Assembly: GCF_025336485.1 (NCBI RefSeq)
Contig: NZ_JAODAB010000001.1
Location: 310,001 to 374,000, forward strand
From: Pseudomonas citri
GTDB lineage: Bacteria > Pseudomonadota > Gammaproteobacteria > Pseudomonadales > Pseudomonadaceae
DNA length: 64,000 nt
Reading direction: 5' to 3'
The notes beneath the pieces are model-generated. The model saw only the letters and a program-made list of their open reading frames with translations, made no database searches and was not told the DNA's origin. Positions 15,154 to 25,167 of the stretch are shown here, one piece after another (positions within the stretch are counted from its first letter, which is position 1; the number at the start of each line of letters is the position of its first letter). The translations under genes were made by a program, and so were the position numbers.

Positions 15154-16455
15154 GTGAGCACACGCGTTCGTTTTTCGCCGGTCCACCGTCCAACCCGCCG
15201 TACCCTTCTCAATTCCAGTCCCGCTTTGCTCTTGCTCGGTTGCAGTGGCCTGGCAGCGTTTCTCCCAACCACCGCCAGCGCCGAGGGTTTTGTCGATGAC
15301 GCCAAGGCCACGCTGAACCTGCGCAACGCCTATTTCAACCGTAACTTCGTCAACTCCAACGCGACCCAGGGCAAGGCCGAAGAGTGGACGCAAAGTTTCA
15401 TCCTCGACGCCAAGTCCGGTTTCACCCAGGGCGTGGTCGGTTTCGGCGTGGACGTGCTGGGCCTGTACTCGGTCAAGCTCGACGGCGGCAAGGGCACCGC
15501 CGGCACGCAATTGCTGCCGGTGCATGACGACGGTCGCCCCGCCGATGACTTCGGCCGCCTGGGCGTCGCGCTGAAGGCCAAGGTGTCGAAGACTGAACTG
15601 AAGGTTGGCGAGTGGATGCCGGTGCTGCCGATCCTGCGCTCCGACGATGGCCGTTCCCTGCCGCAAACTTTTCGCGGCGGCCAGGTCACGTCCACCGAAA
15701 TCAACGGCCTGAGCCTCTACGGCGGCCAGTTCCGCGGCAACAGCCCACGTAATGACGCAAGCATGGAAGACATGTCGATGAACGGCCGCGGCGCCTTCAC
15801 GTCCGACCGCTTCAACTTCGGCGGCGGCGAATATGCGTTCAATGACAAGCGCACCCAGGTCGGCGTGTGGTACGCGGAACTGTCCGACATCTACCAACAG
15901 CAGTATTTCAACCTGACCCACAGCCAGCCCATCGGCGACTGGACCCTGGGCGCGAACCTCGGTTACTTCACCGGCAAGGAAGACGGCAGCGCCCTGGCCG
16001 GCGACCTGGACAACAAGACCGCCTTCGCCATGCTCTCGGCCAAATACGGCGGCAACACGTTCTACATCGGCCTGCAAAAAGTCAGCGGCGACGATGCCTG
16101 GATGCGCGTCAACGGCACCAGCGGCGGCACCCTGGCCAACGACAGCTACAACTCCAGCTACGACAACGCCAAGGAAAAATCCTGGCAGCTGCGCCACGAC
16201 TTCAACTTTGCCGCCGTCGGCGTGCCGGGCCTGACCCTGATGAACCGCTACATCAGCGGCGACAACGTGCACACCGCCACCGTCGACGATGGCAAGGAAT
16301 GGGGCCGCGAAACCGAACTGGCCTACACCGTACAGAGCGGCGCGCTGAAGAACCTGAATGTGAAATGGCGCAACTCGACGATGCGGCGGGATTTCAGCAC
16401 CAACGAATTCGACGAGAACCGTCTCTTCATCAGCTATCCGATCTCGCTGCTTTAA
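15154..16455 (+). CDS. OprD-family outer membrane porin
   Basis: This 433-residue OprD-type porin has a long signal peptide whose cleavage is likely after TTASA, before EGFVDDAKATLNLRNAYFNR, the usual start of mature OprD proteins. The beta-strand segments end in the aromatic/leucine C-terminus FISYPISLL. The start is GTG, chosen because AGGGAGCGTCATA precedes it. As the first gene of an operon with uronate dehydrogenase, a lactonase and a TRAP transporter, it probably passes galacturonate, glucuronate or related acids across the outer membrane. Substrate assignment is by context. Confidence 0.88.
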   Translation: MSTRVRFSPVHRPTRRTLLNSSPALLLLGCSGLAAFLPTTASAEGFVDDAKATLNLRNAYFNRNFVNSNATQGKAEEWTQSFILDAKSGFTQGVVGFGVDVLGLYSVKLDGGKGTAGTQLLPVHDDGRPADDFGRLGVALKAKVSKTELKVGEWMPVLPILRSDDGRSLPQTFRGGQVTSTEINGLSLYGGQFRGNSPRNDASMEDMSMNGRGAFTSDRFNFGGGEYAFNDKRTQVGVWYAELSDIYQQQYFNLTHSQPIGDWTLGANLGYFTGKEDGSALAGDLDNKTAFAMLSAKYGGNTFYIGLQKVSGDDAWMRVNGTSGGTLANDSYNSSYDNAKEKSWQLRHDFNFAAVGVPGLTLMNRYISGDNVHTATVDDGKEWGRETELAYTVQSGALKNLNVKWRNSTMRRDFSTNEFDENRLFISYPISLL

Positions 16456-16476
16456 GCACTTGACCCAGGGAATCCC

Positions 16477-17295
16477 ATGACGACGACACTCATTCGCCAC
16501 CCCCTCAATCGCCTGCTGCTGACCGGCGCCGCCGGCGGCCTGGGCAAAGTCTTGCGTGAACGCCTCAAGCCATTCGCCCGACAGATTCGCCTGTCGGACA
16601 TCGCCACCATGGCCCCGGCCATCGACGAAAGCGAAGAAGTGGTGCTGTGCGACCTGTCGGACAAGCAAGCGGTACATCAATTGGTCGAAGGCGTCGATGC
16701 CATCCTGCACTTCGGCGGCGTCTCGGTGGAGCGCCCGTTCGAGGAGATCCTCGGGGCCAACATCAGCGGCGTCTTTCACATTTATGAAGCCGCCCGCAAG
16801 CATGGAGTCAAGCGGGTGATTTTCGCCAGCTCGAACCACGTCATCGGTTTCTACAAACAGGACGAAGCCCTCGACGCCCACTCCCCTCGCCGTCCGGATG
16901 GCTACTACGGCTTGTCCAAGTCCTACGGCGAGGACATGGCGAGTTTCTACTTCGATCGCTACGGCATCGAGACGGTGAGCATCCGCATCGGCTCCTCGTT
17001 CGCCGAACCGCAGAACCGCCGGATGATGAGCACCTGGCTGAGCTTCGACGACCTGACCCAACTGATCGAATGCTCGCTCTACACGCCGAACGTCGGCCAC
17101 ACCGTGGTCTACGGCGTGTCTGCCAACCGCGACGTGTGGTGGGACAACAGCCAGGCCGCGCACCTGGGTTACCAGCCCAAGGACAGCTCGGAAGTTTTCC
17201 GTGCCAAGGTCGAGGCCCAGCCGATGCCGGACGCCGATGACCCGGTGCGGATCTACCAGGGTGGTGCCTTTGTCGCCGCCGGCCCGTTCGACTGA
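16477..17295 (+). CDS. udh: NAD-dependent uronate dehydrogenase
   Basis: This 272-residue extended short-chain dehydrogenase has an N-terminal NAD motif (TGAAGGLG), a GVSVERPFEEI loop and catalytic YYGLSKSYGED (Tyr-x3-Lys). These features match uronate dehydrogenase, which oxidises D-galacturonate or D-glucuronate to the aldaro-lactone. It lies 21 bases after the OprD-type porin gene. The SMP-30 lactonase downstream would open the lactone to galactarate or glucarate. Dehydratase genes for these aldarates are not in this window. Confidence 0.9.
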   Translation: MTTTLIRHPLNRLLLTGAAGGLGKVLRERLKPFARQIRLSDIATMAPAIDESEEVVLCDLSDKQAVHQLVEGVDAILHFGGVSVERPFEEILGANISGVFHIYEAARKHGVKRVIFASSNHVIGFYKQDEALDAHSPRRPDGYYGLSKSYGEDMASFYFDRYGIETVSIRIGSSFAEPQNRRMMSTWLSFDDLTQLIECSLYTPNVGHTVVYGVSANRDVWWDNSQAAHLGYQPKDSSEVFRAKVEAQPMPDADDPVRIYQGGAFVAAGPFD

Positions 17296-17339
17296 ACCGG
17301 CGGGCATCTCATGGGAAACGAACGCACAAAGGAACCGCC

Positions 17340-18245
17340 ATGCAAGCCGAATTGATTGTCGACGCGCGCAACGCCGTCGGGGAAAGCCCGGTGTGGGTGC
17401 CCGAGGAAAACGCTTTGTACTGGGTCGATATTCCCAGCGGTGGGTTGCAATGCTGGAATGCCGACACCGGCCTGCTCAAAGGCTGGGAAACCCCGGAGAT
17501 GCTTGCCTGCATCGCTCGCCACCAGGACGGTGGCTGGGTGGCGGGCATGGAGAGTGGTTTCTTCCGCCTGCACCCTCACGACGATGGCAGCCTGGACAGC
17601 GAACTGTGCGCAAGCGTCGAACACCGCCGCGCCGACATGCGCCTCAACGATGGTCGCTGCGACCGCCAGGGGCGCCTCTGGGCCGGCAGCATGGTGTTGA
17701 ACATGGGCGCCAACATCAATGAAGGCCGGTTGTACCGTTATGAGGCCGGGCAGCGCGATCCGGTGGAAGCGCAATTGAGCGGGTTCATCGTACCCAATGG
17801 CCTGGGCTTCAGCCCGGACGGACGCACGATGTACCTCTCCGATTCGCACCCACTGGTGCAGCAGATCTGGGCCTTCGACTACGACATCGACAGCGGCACG
17901 CCGTCCAACCGGCGGCTGTTCGTCGACATGATGCCGCTGGCCGGTCGCCCGGACGGTGCGGCGGTGGACGCCGAGGGTTGCTATTGGATCTGCGCCAACG
18001 ACGCCGGCCTGATTCACCGCTTCACCCCGGATGGCCGGTTGGACCGCTCGCTGCCAGTGCCGGTGAAGAAACCGACGATGTGCGCCTTTGGCGGCAGTCG
18101 CCTGGACACCCTGTTCGTCACCTCGATCCGCCCCGCCGACGACACCGACCCACATTCCCTGGCCGGCGGTGTATTCGCCCTCGACCCTGGCGTGAAGGGG
18201 CTCGCCGAACCTGCCTTTGGAGGCCTGAAACACTGCGCGAACTGA
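17340..18245 (+). CDS. SMP-30/gluconolactonase family lactonase
   Basis: This 301-residue six-bladed beta-propeller of the SMP-30/regucalcin family has the metal-site motifs GESPVWVPEENALYWVD near the N-terminus (with a metal-binding Glu), RLNDGRCDRQGRLWAG in the middle and FSPDGRTMYLSDS. It most likely hydrolyses the galactaro- or glucaro-lactone made by the uronate dehydrogenase encoded 45 bases upstream. The gene ends 57 bases before the TRAP transporter genes, with no terminator seen between, so it belongs to the same transcription unit. Confidence 0.88.
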   Translation: MQAELIVDARNAVGESPVWVPEENALYWVDIPSGGLQCWNADTGLLKGWETPEMLACIARHQDGGWVAGMESGFFRLHPHDDGSLDSELCASVEHRRADMRLNDGRCDRQGRLWAGSMVLNMGANINEGRLYRYEAGQRDPVEAQLSGFIVPNGLGFSPDGRTMYLSDSHPLVQQIWAFDYDIDSGTPSNRRLFVDMMPLAGRPDGAAVDAEGCYWICANDAGLIHRFTPDGRLDRSLPVPVKKPTMCAFGGSRLDTLFVTSIRPADDTDPHSLAGGVFALDPGVKGLAEPAFGGLKHCAN

Positions 18246-18302
18246 TCTGCATGACCGCGTCACTGGATGAGCTCATAAAAACAACAAGACTGGAGATGGA
18301 CC

Positions 18303-19271
18303 ATGAATTTCAAACGTACGCTTCTGATCGCAGCCCTGCCCCTGGCCTTCCTGGCCCAGGCGGCCCACGCCCTTGACATCAAGATCGCCGACATCCACCC
18401 CAAGGGCTACCCGACCGTGATTGCCGAGGAGTCCATGGGTAAAACCCTGGAGAAAGAGACCAACGGCGAGCTGAAGTTCAAGTATTTCCCGGGCGGCGTA
18501 CTGGGCTCAGAAAAGGAAGTCATCGAGCAGATGCAAGCCGGCGCGATCCAGATGTCCCGGGTCAGCCTGGGCATCGTTGGGCCGGTGGTGCCGGACGTGA
18601 ACGTCTTCAACATGCCATTCATCTTCCGCGACCAGGCCCACATGCGTGCCGTCATCGACGGTGAGGTCGGCGATGCGATCCTCGACCGCATCACCAACTC
18701 CGAATTCGGCCTGGTGGCCCTGGCCTGGATGGATGGCGGCACCCGCAACCTCTACACCAAGAAGCCGGTGCGCAAGCTCGAAGACATGAAGGGCATGAAG
18801 ATCCGGGTACAAGGCAACCCGATGTTCATCGAAACCATCAATGCCATGGGCGGCAACGGCATCGCCATGGACACCGGGGAAATCTTCAGCGCCTTGCAGA
18901 CCGGTGTGATCGACGGCGCGGAAAACAACCCGCCAACGCTGCTCGAGCACAACCACTATCAGAACGCCAAGTACTACGCCCTGACCGGTCACCTGATCCT
19001 GCCCGAGCCCATCGTGATGTCGAAAATCACCTGGAACAAGCTCACGCCAGAGCAGCAAGACATGGTGAAGAAAGCTGCCAAGGCCGCCCAGGCCGAGGAG
19101 CGTGTGCTGTGGGACAAGAAGTCCGCCGCCAGTGAAGAAAAACTCAAGGCCGCCGGCGTCGAGTTCATCACCGTGGACAAAAAACCCTTCTACGACGCTA
19201 CAGCGCCGATCCGGGCCAAATACGGTGCGCCGTATGCCGACCTGATCCAGCGCATCGAAGCCGTTCAGTAA
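18303..19271 (+). CDS. TRAP transporter substrate-binding protein (DctP family)
   Basis: This 322-residue periplasmic protein has a clear signal peptide (MNFKRTLLIAALPLAFLAQA, cleavage near AAHA-LDIK) and the DctP-family core, including KYFPGGVLGSEKEVIEQMQ and GMKIRVQGNPMFIETINAMG with the carboxylate-binding arginine. GGAGATGGACC precedes the ATG. It delivers organic acids to the membrane subunits encoded by the next two genes. The operon context points to uronates as substrate. Confidence 0.9.
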   Translation: MNFKRTLLIAALPLAFLAQAAHALDIKIADIHPKGYPTVIAEESMGKTLEKETNGELKFKYFPGGVLGSEKEVIEQMQAGAIQMSRVSLGIVGPVVPDVNVFNMPFIFRDQAHMRAVIDGEVGDAILDRITNSEFGLVALAWMDGGTRNLYTKKPVRKLEDMKGMKIRVQGNPMFIETINAMGGNGIAMDTGEIFSALQTGVIDGAENNPPTLLEHNHYQNAKYYALTGHLILPEPIVMSKITWNKLTPEQQDMVKKAAKAAQAEERVLWDKKSAASEEKLKAAGVEFITVDKKPFYDATAPIRAKYGAPYADLIQRIEAVQ

Positions 19272-19347
19272 GTCCCCTCACGCTGTACTCATGACAAGGC
19301 TGGGCGTGCCTGCGGTTAAAAGGCGCGCCCAGTCAGGGTGAAACCCG

Positions 19348-19875
19348 ATGAAGAATTTGCTGCTGCGTATCAACGACAAGATCTACATGACCTGCATCTG
19401 GGTGGCCGGCCTTTCGGTCCTGGCGGTTGCGCTGATGATTCCCTGGGGCGTGTTCGCCCGCTATGTGCTCGGCTCAGGCTCGAGCTGGCCGGAACCGACG
19501 GCGATCCTGCTGATGATCGTGTTCACCTTCATAGGTGCGGCCGCCAGCTACCGCTCCGGCTCCCACATGGCCGTGGACATGGTCACCAGCCGCCTGCCAC
19601 CAAACTTGAAAACCGCAGCGTCGATTCTCTCCCAGCTATTGATGGCGGCGGTCTGCATTTTCATGACCATCTGGGGCGCCAAGCTGTGCATGACCACCTG
19701 GAATCAATTCATGAGCGCCATCCCCACCCTGCGCGTCGGCATTACCTATATGCCGATTCCGGTGGGTGGTTTCCTGACACTGATCTTTGTCGTTGAAAAA
19801 CTCTTGCTGGGCGATCAAAGCCAGCGTCGGGTCGTGCAGTTCGATCTGGTTGAAGAAAATGAAGGTGCCGCTTAA
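19348..19875 (+). CDS. TRAP transporter small permease (DctQ family)
   Basis: This 175-residue membrane protein has four predicted helices (about residues 18-38, 52-70, 92-112 and 133-153) and the DctQ signature WPEPTAILLMIVFTFIGAAA followed by YRSGSHMAVDMV. It pairs with the large permease; the stop of this gene overlaps the start of the next (ATGG after TTA), so the two are translationally coupled. Confidence 0.9.
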   Translation: MKNLLLRINDKIYMTCIWVAGLSVLAVALMIPWGVFARYVLGSGSSWPEPTAILLMIVFTFIGAAASYRSGSHMAVDMVTSRLPPNLKTAASILSQLLMAAVCIFMTIWGAKLCMTTWNQFMSAIPTLRVGITYMPIPVGGFLTLIFVVEKLLLGDQSQRRVVQFDLVEENEGAA

Positions 19876-21155
19876 TGGACGCTCTGATACTGCTGGGCAG
19901 TTTTCTGTTGTTGATCCTGATCGGCATGCCGGTCGCCTACGCCCTGGGCGCTGCCGCCCTGATCGGGGCGTGGTGGATCGACATTCCGTTCCAGGCCATG
20001 ATGATCCAGGTGGCGGGTGGGGTGAACAAATTCTCCCTGCTGGCCATTCCGTTCTTCGTGCTGGCCGGGGCGATCATGGCCGAGGGCGGTATGTCCCGCC
20101 GGTTGGTGGCCTTCGCCAGCGTGCTGGTGGGTTTCGTTCGCGGTGGCCTGTCCCTGGTCAACCTCGTGGCCTCGAGTTTTTTTGGCGCGATTTCCGGTTC
20201 CTCGGTTGCCGACACCGCCTCGGTCGGCTCGGTGCTGATCCCGGAAATGGAGCGACGGGGTTATCCGCGTGAGTTCGCCACCGCCGTCACCGTCAGTGGT
20301 TCGGTGCAAGCATTGCTGACGCCGCCCAGCCATAACGCGGTGTTGTACTCGCTCGCGGCCGGCGGCACCGTATCGATCGGCTCGCTGTTCATGGCCGGCA
20401 TTGTCCCGGGCATCATGATGAACCTCTGCCTGATGGCGCTGTGCCTGGTTTTCGCGAAGAAGCGTAATTACCCCAAGGGCGAAGTGATTCCGCTCAAGCA
20501 AGCGTTGAAAATCTGCAAGGAAGCCATGTGGGGCATGATGACTTTGTTCATCATTCTCGGCGGCATTCTCTCCGGTGTCTTCACCGCCACCGAATCCGCC
20601 GCCATTGCCGTGGTGTGGGCGTTCTTCGTGACCATGTGCATCTACCGCGACTACAAGTGGAGCGAGTTGCCGAAACTGATGCACCGCACGGTGCGCACCA
20701 TCTCCATCGTGATGATCCTGATCGGCTTCGCCGCCAGCTTCGGCTACATCATGACGCTGATGGAAATCCCGGCGAAGATCACTACCGCGTTCCTGACCCT
20801 GTCGGACAACCGCTACGTGATCCTGATGTGCATCAACGTGATGCTGCTGATCCTTGGCACCGTGATGGACATGGCACCGTTGATCCTGATCCTTACGCCG
20901 ATCCTGATGCCGGTGATCATGGGCATCGGCGTGGACCCGGTGCAGTTCGGCATGATCATGCTGGTGAACCTGGGCATCGGGCTGATCACACCGCCAGTGG
21001 GTGCGGTGCTGTTCGTCGGCTCGGCGATTGGCAAGGTCAGCATCGAGCACACCGTCAAGGCCTTGCTGCCGTTCTACGCCATGCTGTTCGTGGTACTGAT
21101 GATCGTGACTTACATCCCGGCCATCTCACTGTGGTTGCCGCATTTGGTGTTGTAA
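19875..21155 (+). CDS. TRAP transporter large permease (DctM family)
   Basis: This 426-residue protein has about 12 membrane helices. It contains the DctM signatures IPFFVLAGAIMAEGGMSRRL, FFGAISGSSVADTASVGSV and NLGIGLITPPVGAVLFVG. It is the sodium-driven transport subunit and the last gene of the OprD-udh-lactonase-TRAP operon. A REP-like hairpin follows the stop. Confidence 0.92.
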   Translation: MDALILLGSFLLLILIGMPVAYALGAAALIGAWWIDIPFQAMMIQVAGGVNKFSLLAIPFFVLAGAIMAEGGMSRRLVAFASVLVGFVRGGLSLVNLVASSFFGAISGSSVADTASVGSVLIPEMERRGYPREFATAVTVSGSVQALLTPPSHNAVLYSLAAGGTVSIGSLFMAGIVPGIMMNLCLMALCLVFAKKRNYPKGEVIPLKQALKICKEAMWGMMTLFIILGGILSGVFTATESAAIAVVWAFFVTMCIYRDYKWSELPKLMHRTVRTISIVMILIGFAASFGYIMTLMEIPAKITTAFLTLSDNRYVILMCINVMLLILGTVMDMAPLILILTPILMPVIMGIGVDPVQFGMIMLVNLGIGLITPPVGAVLFVGSAIGKVSIEHTVKALLPFYAMLFVVLMIVTYIPAISLWLPHLVL

Positions 21156-21167
21156 GACACAACGACA

Positions 21168-21220
21168 GTCCCCTTGTGGCGAGGGGACTCACTGTGCGCA
21201 AGGCTTGCCCGCGATGGAGG
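21168..21220. repeat. REP-like element and small hairpin
   Basis: GTCCCCT-TGTGGCG-AGGGGAC (21168-21188) is a 7-bp stem-loop. It is followed by a REP-like core, AAGGCTTGCCCGCGATGG. It may end or stabilise the TRAP operon transcript. Confidence 0.55.
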
Positions 21221-21277
21221 CACTGCGGGCGTTGTGTTCTAGACTGATCATGGCCCTTCCCGCACAGGTTCGCGACC

Positions 21278-22141
21278 ATGCCCGCGCAGATTCAGAGCTT
21301 TCTCGATCCGGTTTCCAAGACCTACACCTACGTGGTCCATGAATACGATGGCGGGCAATGCGCGGTGGTCGACCCGGTGCTGGACTACGACTCGGCCTCG
21401 GGACGCAGCGGCACCGAACAGGCCGACCGGGTCATCGCTTTTGTGCGCGAACATCGCCTGACGGTGCAATGGTTGCTGGAAACCCACGCTCACGCCGACC
21501 ACTTGTCCGCCGCCCCGTATCTGCACCAGTCTCTGGGCGGTCAGATCGCCATCGGCCTAGCCATCGGCCAGGTCCAGGAGGTGATCAAGGCACGGTTCAA
21601 CCTCGAACCGTCATTTGCAGTGGATGGCTCGCAGTTCGATCATCTGTTCGCACCCGACGAGTCGTTCCGGATCGGCCACCTCAAGGCCACCGCGCTGCAC
21701 GTGCCCGGCCATACCCCGGCGGACATGGCCTACCTGATCGACGACGATGTGATCCTGGTGGGCGACACGCTGTTCATGCCCGACGTGGGCACGGCCCGTT
21801 GCGACTTTCCCGGTGGCGATGCTCATTTGCTCTATGCCTCGATCCGCAAGCTGCTGGCCTTCCCTGCCGGGGTGCGACTTTATGTGTGCCACGACTACCC
21901 GCCGCCAGGCCGAGCGCCGCAATGCATGAGCACCGTGGGTGAACAGCGCCAGCACAACATCCACATCCACGACGGCATCGACGAGGCCGCGTTCGTCGCC
22001 ATGCGTACCCAGCGCGACGAAACCTTGGGCGCGCCGACGCTGTTGCTGCCAGCGATCCAGGTGAACGTGCGGGCCGGCAACCTGCCGCCAGCCGAGGACA
22101 ATGGCGTGGTCTACCTGAAGATTCCGATCAACCAGTTCTAA
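21278..22141 (+). CDS. MBL-fold hydrolase, persulfide dioxygenase-like
   Basis: This 287-residue metallo-beta-lactamase-fold protein has the metal motif THAHADH at about residue 68, HVPGHTP with the third histidine at about 146, and GDTLF with the bridging aspartate. The closing KIPINQF and the VVDPVLDYDSASGR opening match the ETHE1/Blh persulfide dioxygenase-like group rather than glyoxalase II. Such enzymes oxidise glutathione persulfide during sulfide detoxification. No neighbouring rhodanese or sulfide:quinone oxidoreductase gene is seen, so the substrate is inferred from family alone. Confidence 0.8.
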   Translation: MPAQIQSFLDPVSKTYTYVVHEYDGGQCAVVDPVLDYDSASGRSGTEQADRVIAFVREHRLTVQWLLETHAHADHLSAAPYLHQSLGGQIAIGLAIGQVQEVIKARFNLEPSFAVDGSQFDHLFAPDESFRIGHLKATALHVPGHTPADMAYLIDDDVILVGDTLFMPDVGTARCDFPGGDAHLLYASIRKLLAFPAGVRLYVCHDYPPPGRAPQCMSTVGEQRQHNIHIHDGIDEAAFVAMRTQRDETLGAPTLLLPAIQVNVRAGNLPPAEDNGVVYLKIPINQF

Positions 22142-22191
22142 CAGTTGGGGGCTGCTCCCGCTGAGGCGCGAAGCGGCTCCCCTGTGATTTT

Positions 22192-22680
22192 TCAGGTGCC
22201 CAAGGTCAAGCCATTGGCCGGCAGCGGCAGCGCGGTCTTGTAGCGCACCTGCTTGAGCGCGAAGCTGGAGCGGATGTTCGCCACGCCCGGGACCTTGGTC
22301 AGGAAGTCCATCATGAAACGCTCCAGCGCCTGGATGGTCGGCACCAGTACGCGGATCAGGTAGTCCGGGTCACCGGCCATCAGGTAGCACTCCATGACTT
22401 CGGGCCGGTCGGCGATCGCCTGCTCGAAGTGCTGCAGCGCCTCCTCCACTTGTTTCTCCAGGCTGACATGGATGAACACATTGACGTGCAGCCCCAACAG
22501 ATCGGCGTCGAGCAAGGTCACCTGGTCGCGGATCACCCCCAGCTCTTCCATGGCCCGGACCCGATTGAAGCACGGCGTCGGCGACAGATTGACCGAACGG
22601 GCCAGGTCGGCATTGGTGATGCGGGCGTTCTCCTGGAGGCTGTTCAGAATCCCGATGTCGGTGCGATCCAACTTGCGCAT
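22192..22680 (-). CDS. bkdR: Lrp/AsnC-family activator of the bkd operon, BkdR
   Basis: This 162-residue Lrp-type regulator has an N-terminal helix-turn-helix ([20 protein letters not shown] and [18 protein letters not shown]) and a C-terminal ligand-binding RAM domain ([18 protein letters not shown]). It lies divergently next to the branched-chain keto-acid dehydrogenase genes, the conserved position of bkdR in Pseudomonas, where it activates the operon in response to branched-chain amino acids. I start at [10 protein letters not shown] because AGGAAGATTTTTCTC precedes it; a longer frame adds nine residues. Confidence 0.92.
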   Translation of the reverse strand: MRKLDRTDIGILNSLQENARITNADLARSVNLSPTPCFNRVRAMEELGVIRDQVTLLDADLLGLHVNVFIHVSLEKQVEEALQHFEQAIADRPEVMECYLMAGDPDYLIRVLVPTIQALERFMMDFLTKVPGVANIRSSFALKQVRYKTALPLPANGLTLGT

Positions 22681-24107
<1,427 letters not shown>

Positions 24108-24108
24108 C

Positions 24109-25167
24109 ATGAACGATCACAACAACAATATTGCGTTGGACACCGCCATGACCACTACCACCATGACCATGATCCAGGCCCTGCGCTCGGCCATGGACGT
24201 GATGCTCGAGCGCGACGATAACGTCGTGGTGTTCGGCCAGGACGTGGGCTATTTCGGCGGCGTATTCCGCTGCACCGAAGGCCTGCAGAGCAAATACGGC
24301 ACCTCGCGGGTGTTCGACGCGCCGATTTCCGAAAGCGGTATCGTCGGCGTGGCGGTGGGCATGGGCGCCTACGGCTTGCGGCCGGTGGCCGAGATCCAGT
24401 TCGCCGACTACGTCTACCCCGCCTCCGACCAGATCATTTCCGAAGCGGCGCGCCTGCGCTATCGCTCGGCCGGCGAATTCACCGCGCCGATGACCCTGCG
24501 CATGCCTTGCGGCGGCGGCATCTATGGCGGCCAGACCCACAGCCAGAGCATCGAAGCGATGTTCACCCAGGTCTGCGGCCTGCGCACGGTGATGCCTTCG
24601 AACCCTTATGACGCCAAGGGCCTGTTGATCGCCTCCATTGAAAACGATGACCCGGTGATCTTCCTCGAACCCAAGCGCCTGTATAACGGCCCGTTCGACG
24701 GTCACCACGACCGCCCGGTAACGCCGTGGTCGAAACACCCGACCGCCCAGGTGCCGGACGGTTATTACACCGTGCCGCTGGACGTCGCCGCCATCACCCG
24801 TCCGGGCAAGGACGTGACCGTGTTGACCTACGGCACCACGGTCTATGTGTCCCAGGCCGCCGCCGAGGAAACCGGCATCGACGCCGAAGTCATCGACCTG
24901 CGCAGCCTGTGGCCGCTGGACCTGGACACCATCGTCAAGTCGGTGAAGAAGACCGGCCGTTGCGTGATCGTCCACGAAGCCACCCGCACCTGCGGCTTCG
25001 GCGCCGAGTTGGTGTCGTTGGTCCAGGAACATTGCTTCCACTCCCTGGAAGCGCCCATCGAGCGCGTCACCGGTTGGGACACCCCCTACCCGCATGCGCA
25101 GGAGTGGGCGTATTTCCCAGGGCCGTCCCGTGTGGGCGCGGCGTTGAAACGGGTCATGGAGGTCTGA
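24109..25167 (+). CDS. bkdA2: Branched-chain 2-oxoacid dehydrogenase E1 beta, BkdA2
   Basis: This 352-residue beta subunit of the E1 component has the transketolase-type core (DVMLERDDNVVVFGQDVGYF, FADYVYPASDQIISEAARLR) and the C-terminal transketolase domain (VIDLRSLWPLDLDTIVKSV, VIVHEATRTCGFGAEL). The first codon used adds an Asn/His-rich N-terminus; an internal ATG 13 codons later is also possible. It pairs with BkdA1, and the next gene starts directly after its stop codon. Confidence 0.95.
   Translation: MNDHNNNIALDTAMTTTTMTMIQALRSAMDVMLERDDNVVVFGQDVGYFGGVFRCTEGLQSKYGTSRVFDAPISESGIVGVAVGMGAYGLRPVAEIQFADYVYPASDQIISEAARLRYRSAGEFTAPMTLRMPCGGGIYGGQTHSQSIEAMFTQVCGLRTVMPSNPYDAKGLLIASIENDDPVIFLEPKRLYNGPFDGHHDRPVTPWSKHPTAQVPDGYYTVPLDVAAITRPGKDVTVLTYGTTVYVSQAAAEETGIDAEVIDLRSLWPLDLDTIVKSVKKTGRCVIVHEATRTCGFGAELVSLVQEHCFHSLEAPIERVTGWDTPYPHAQEWAYFPGPSRVGAALKRVMEV

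Noticed and set aside
15016..17307. Open frame of 763 codons antisense to the OprD porin and udh genes
   Set aside because: It has no recognisable domain and a shadow-like composition; the plus-strand genes are clearly real.
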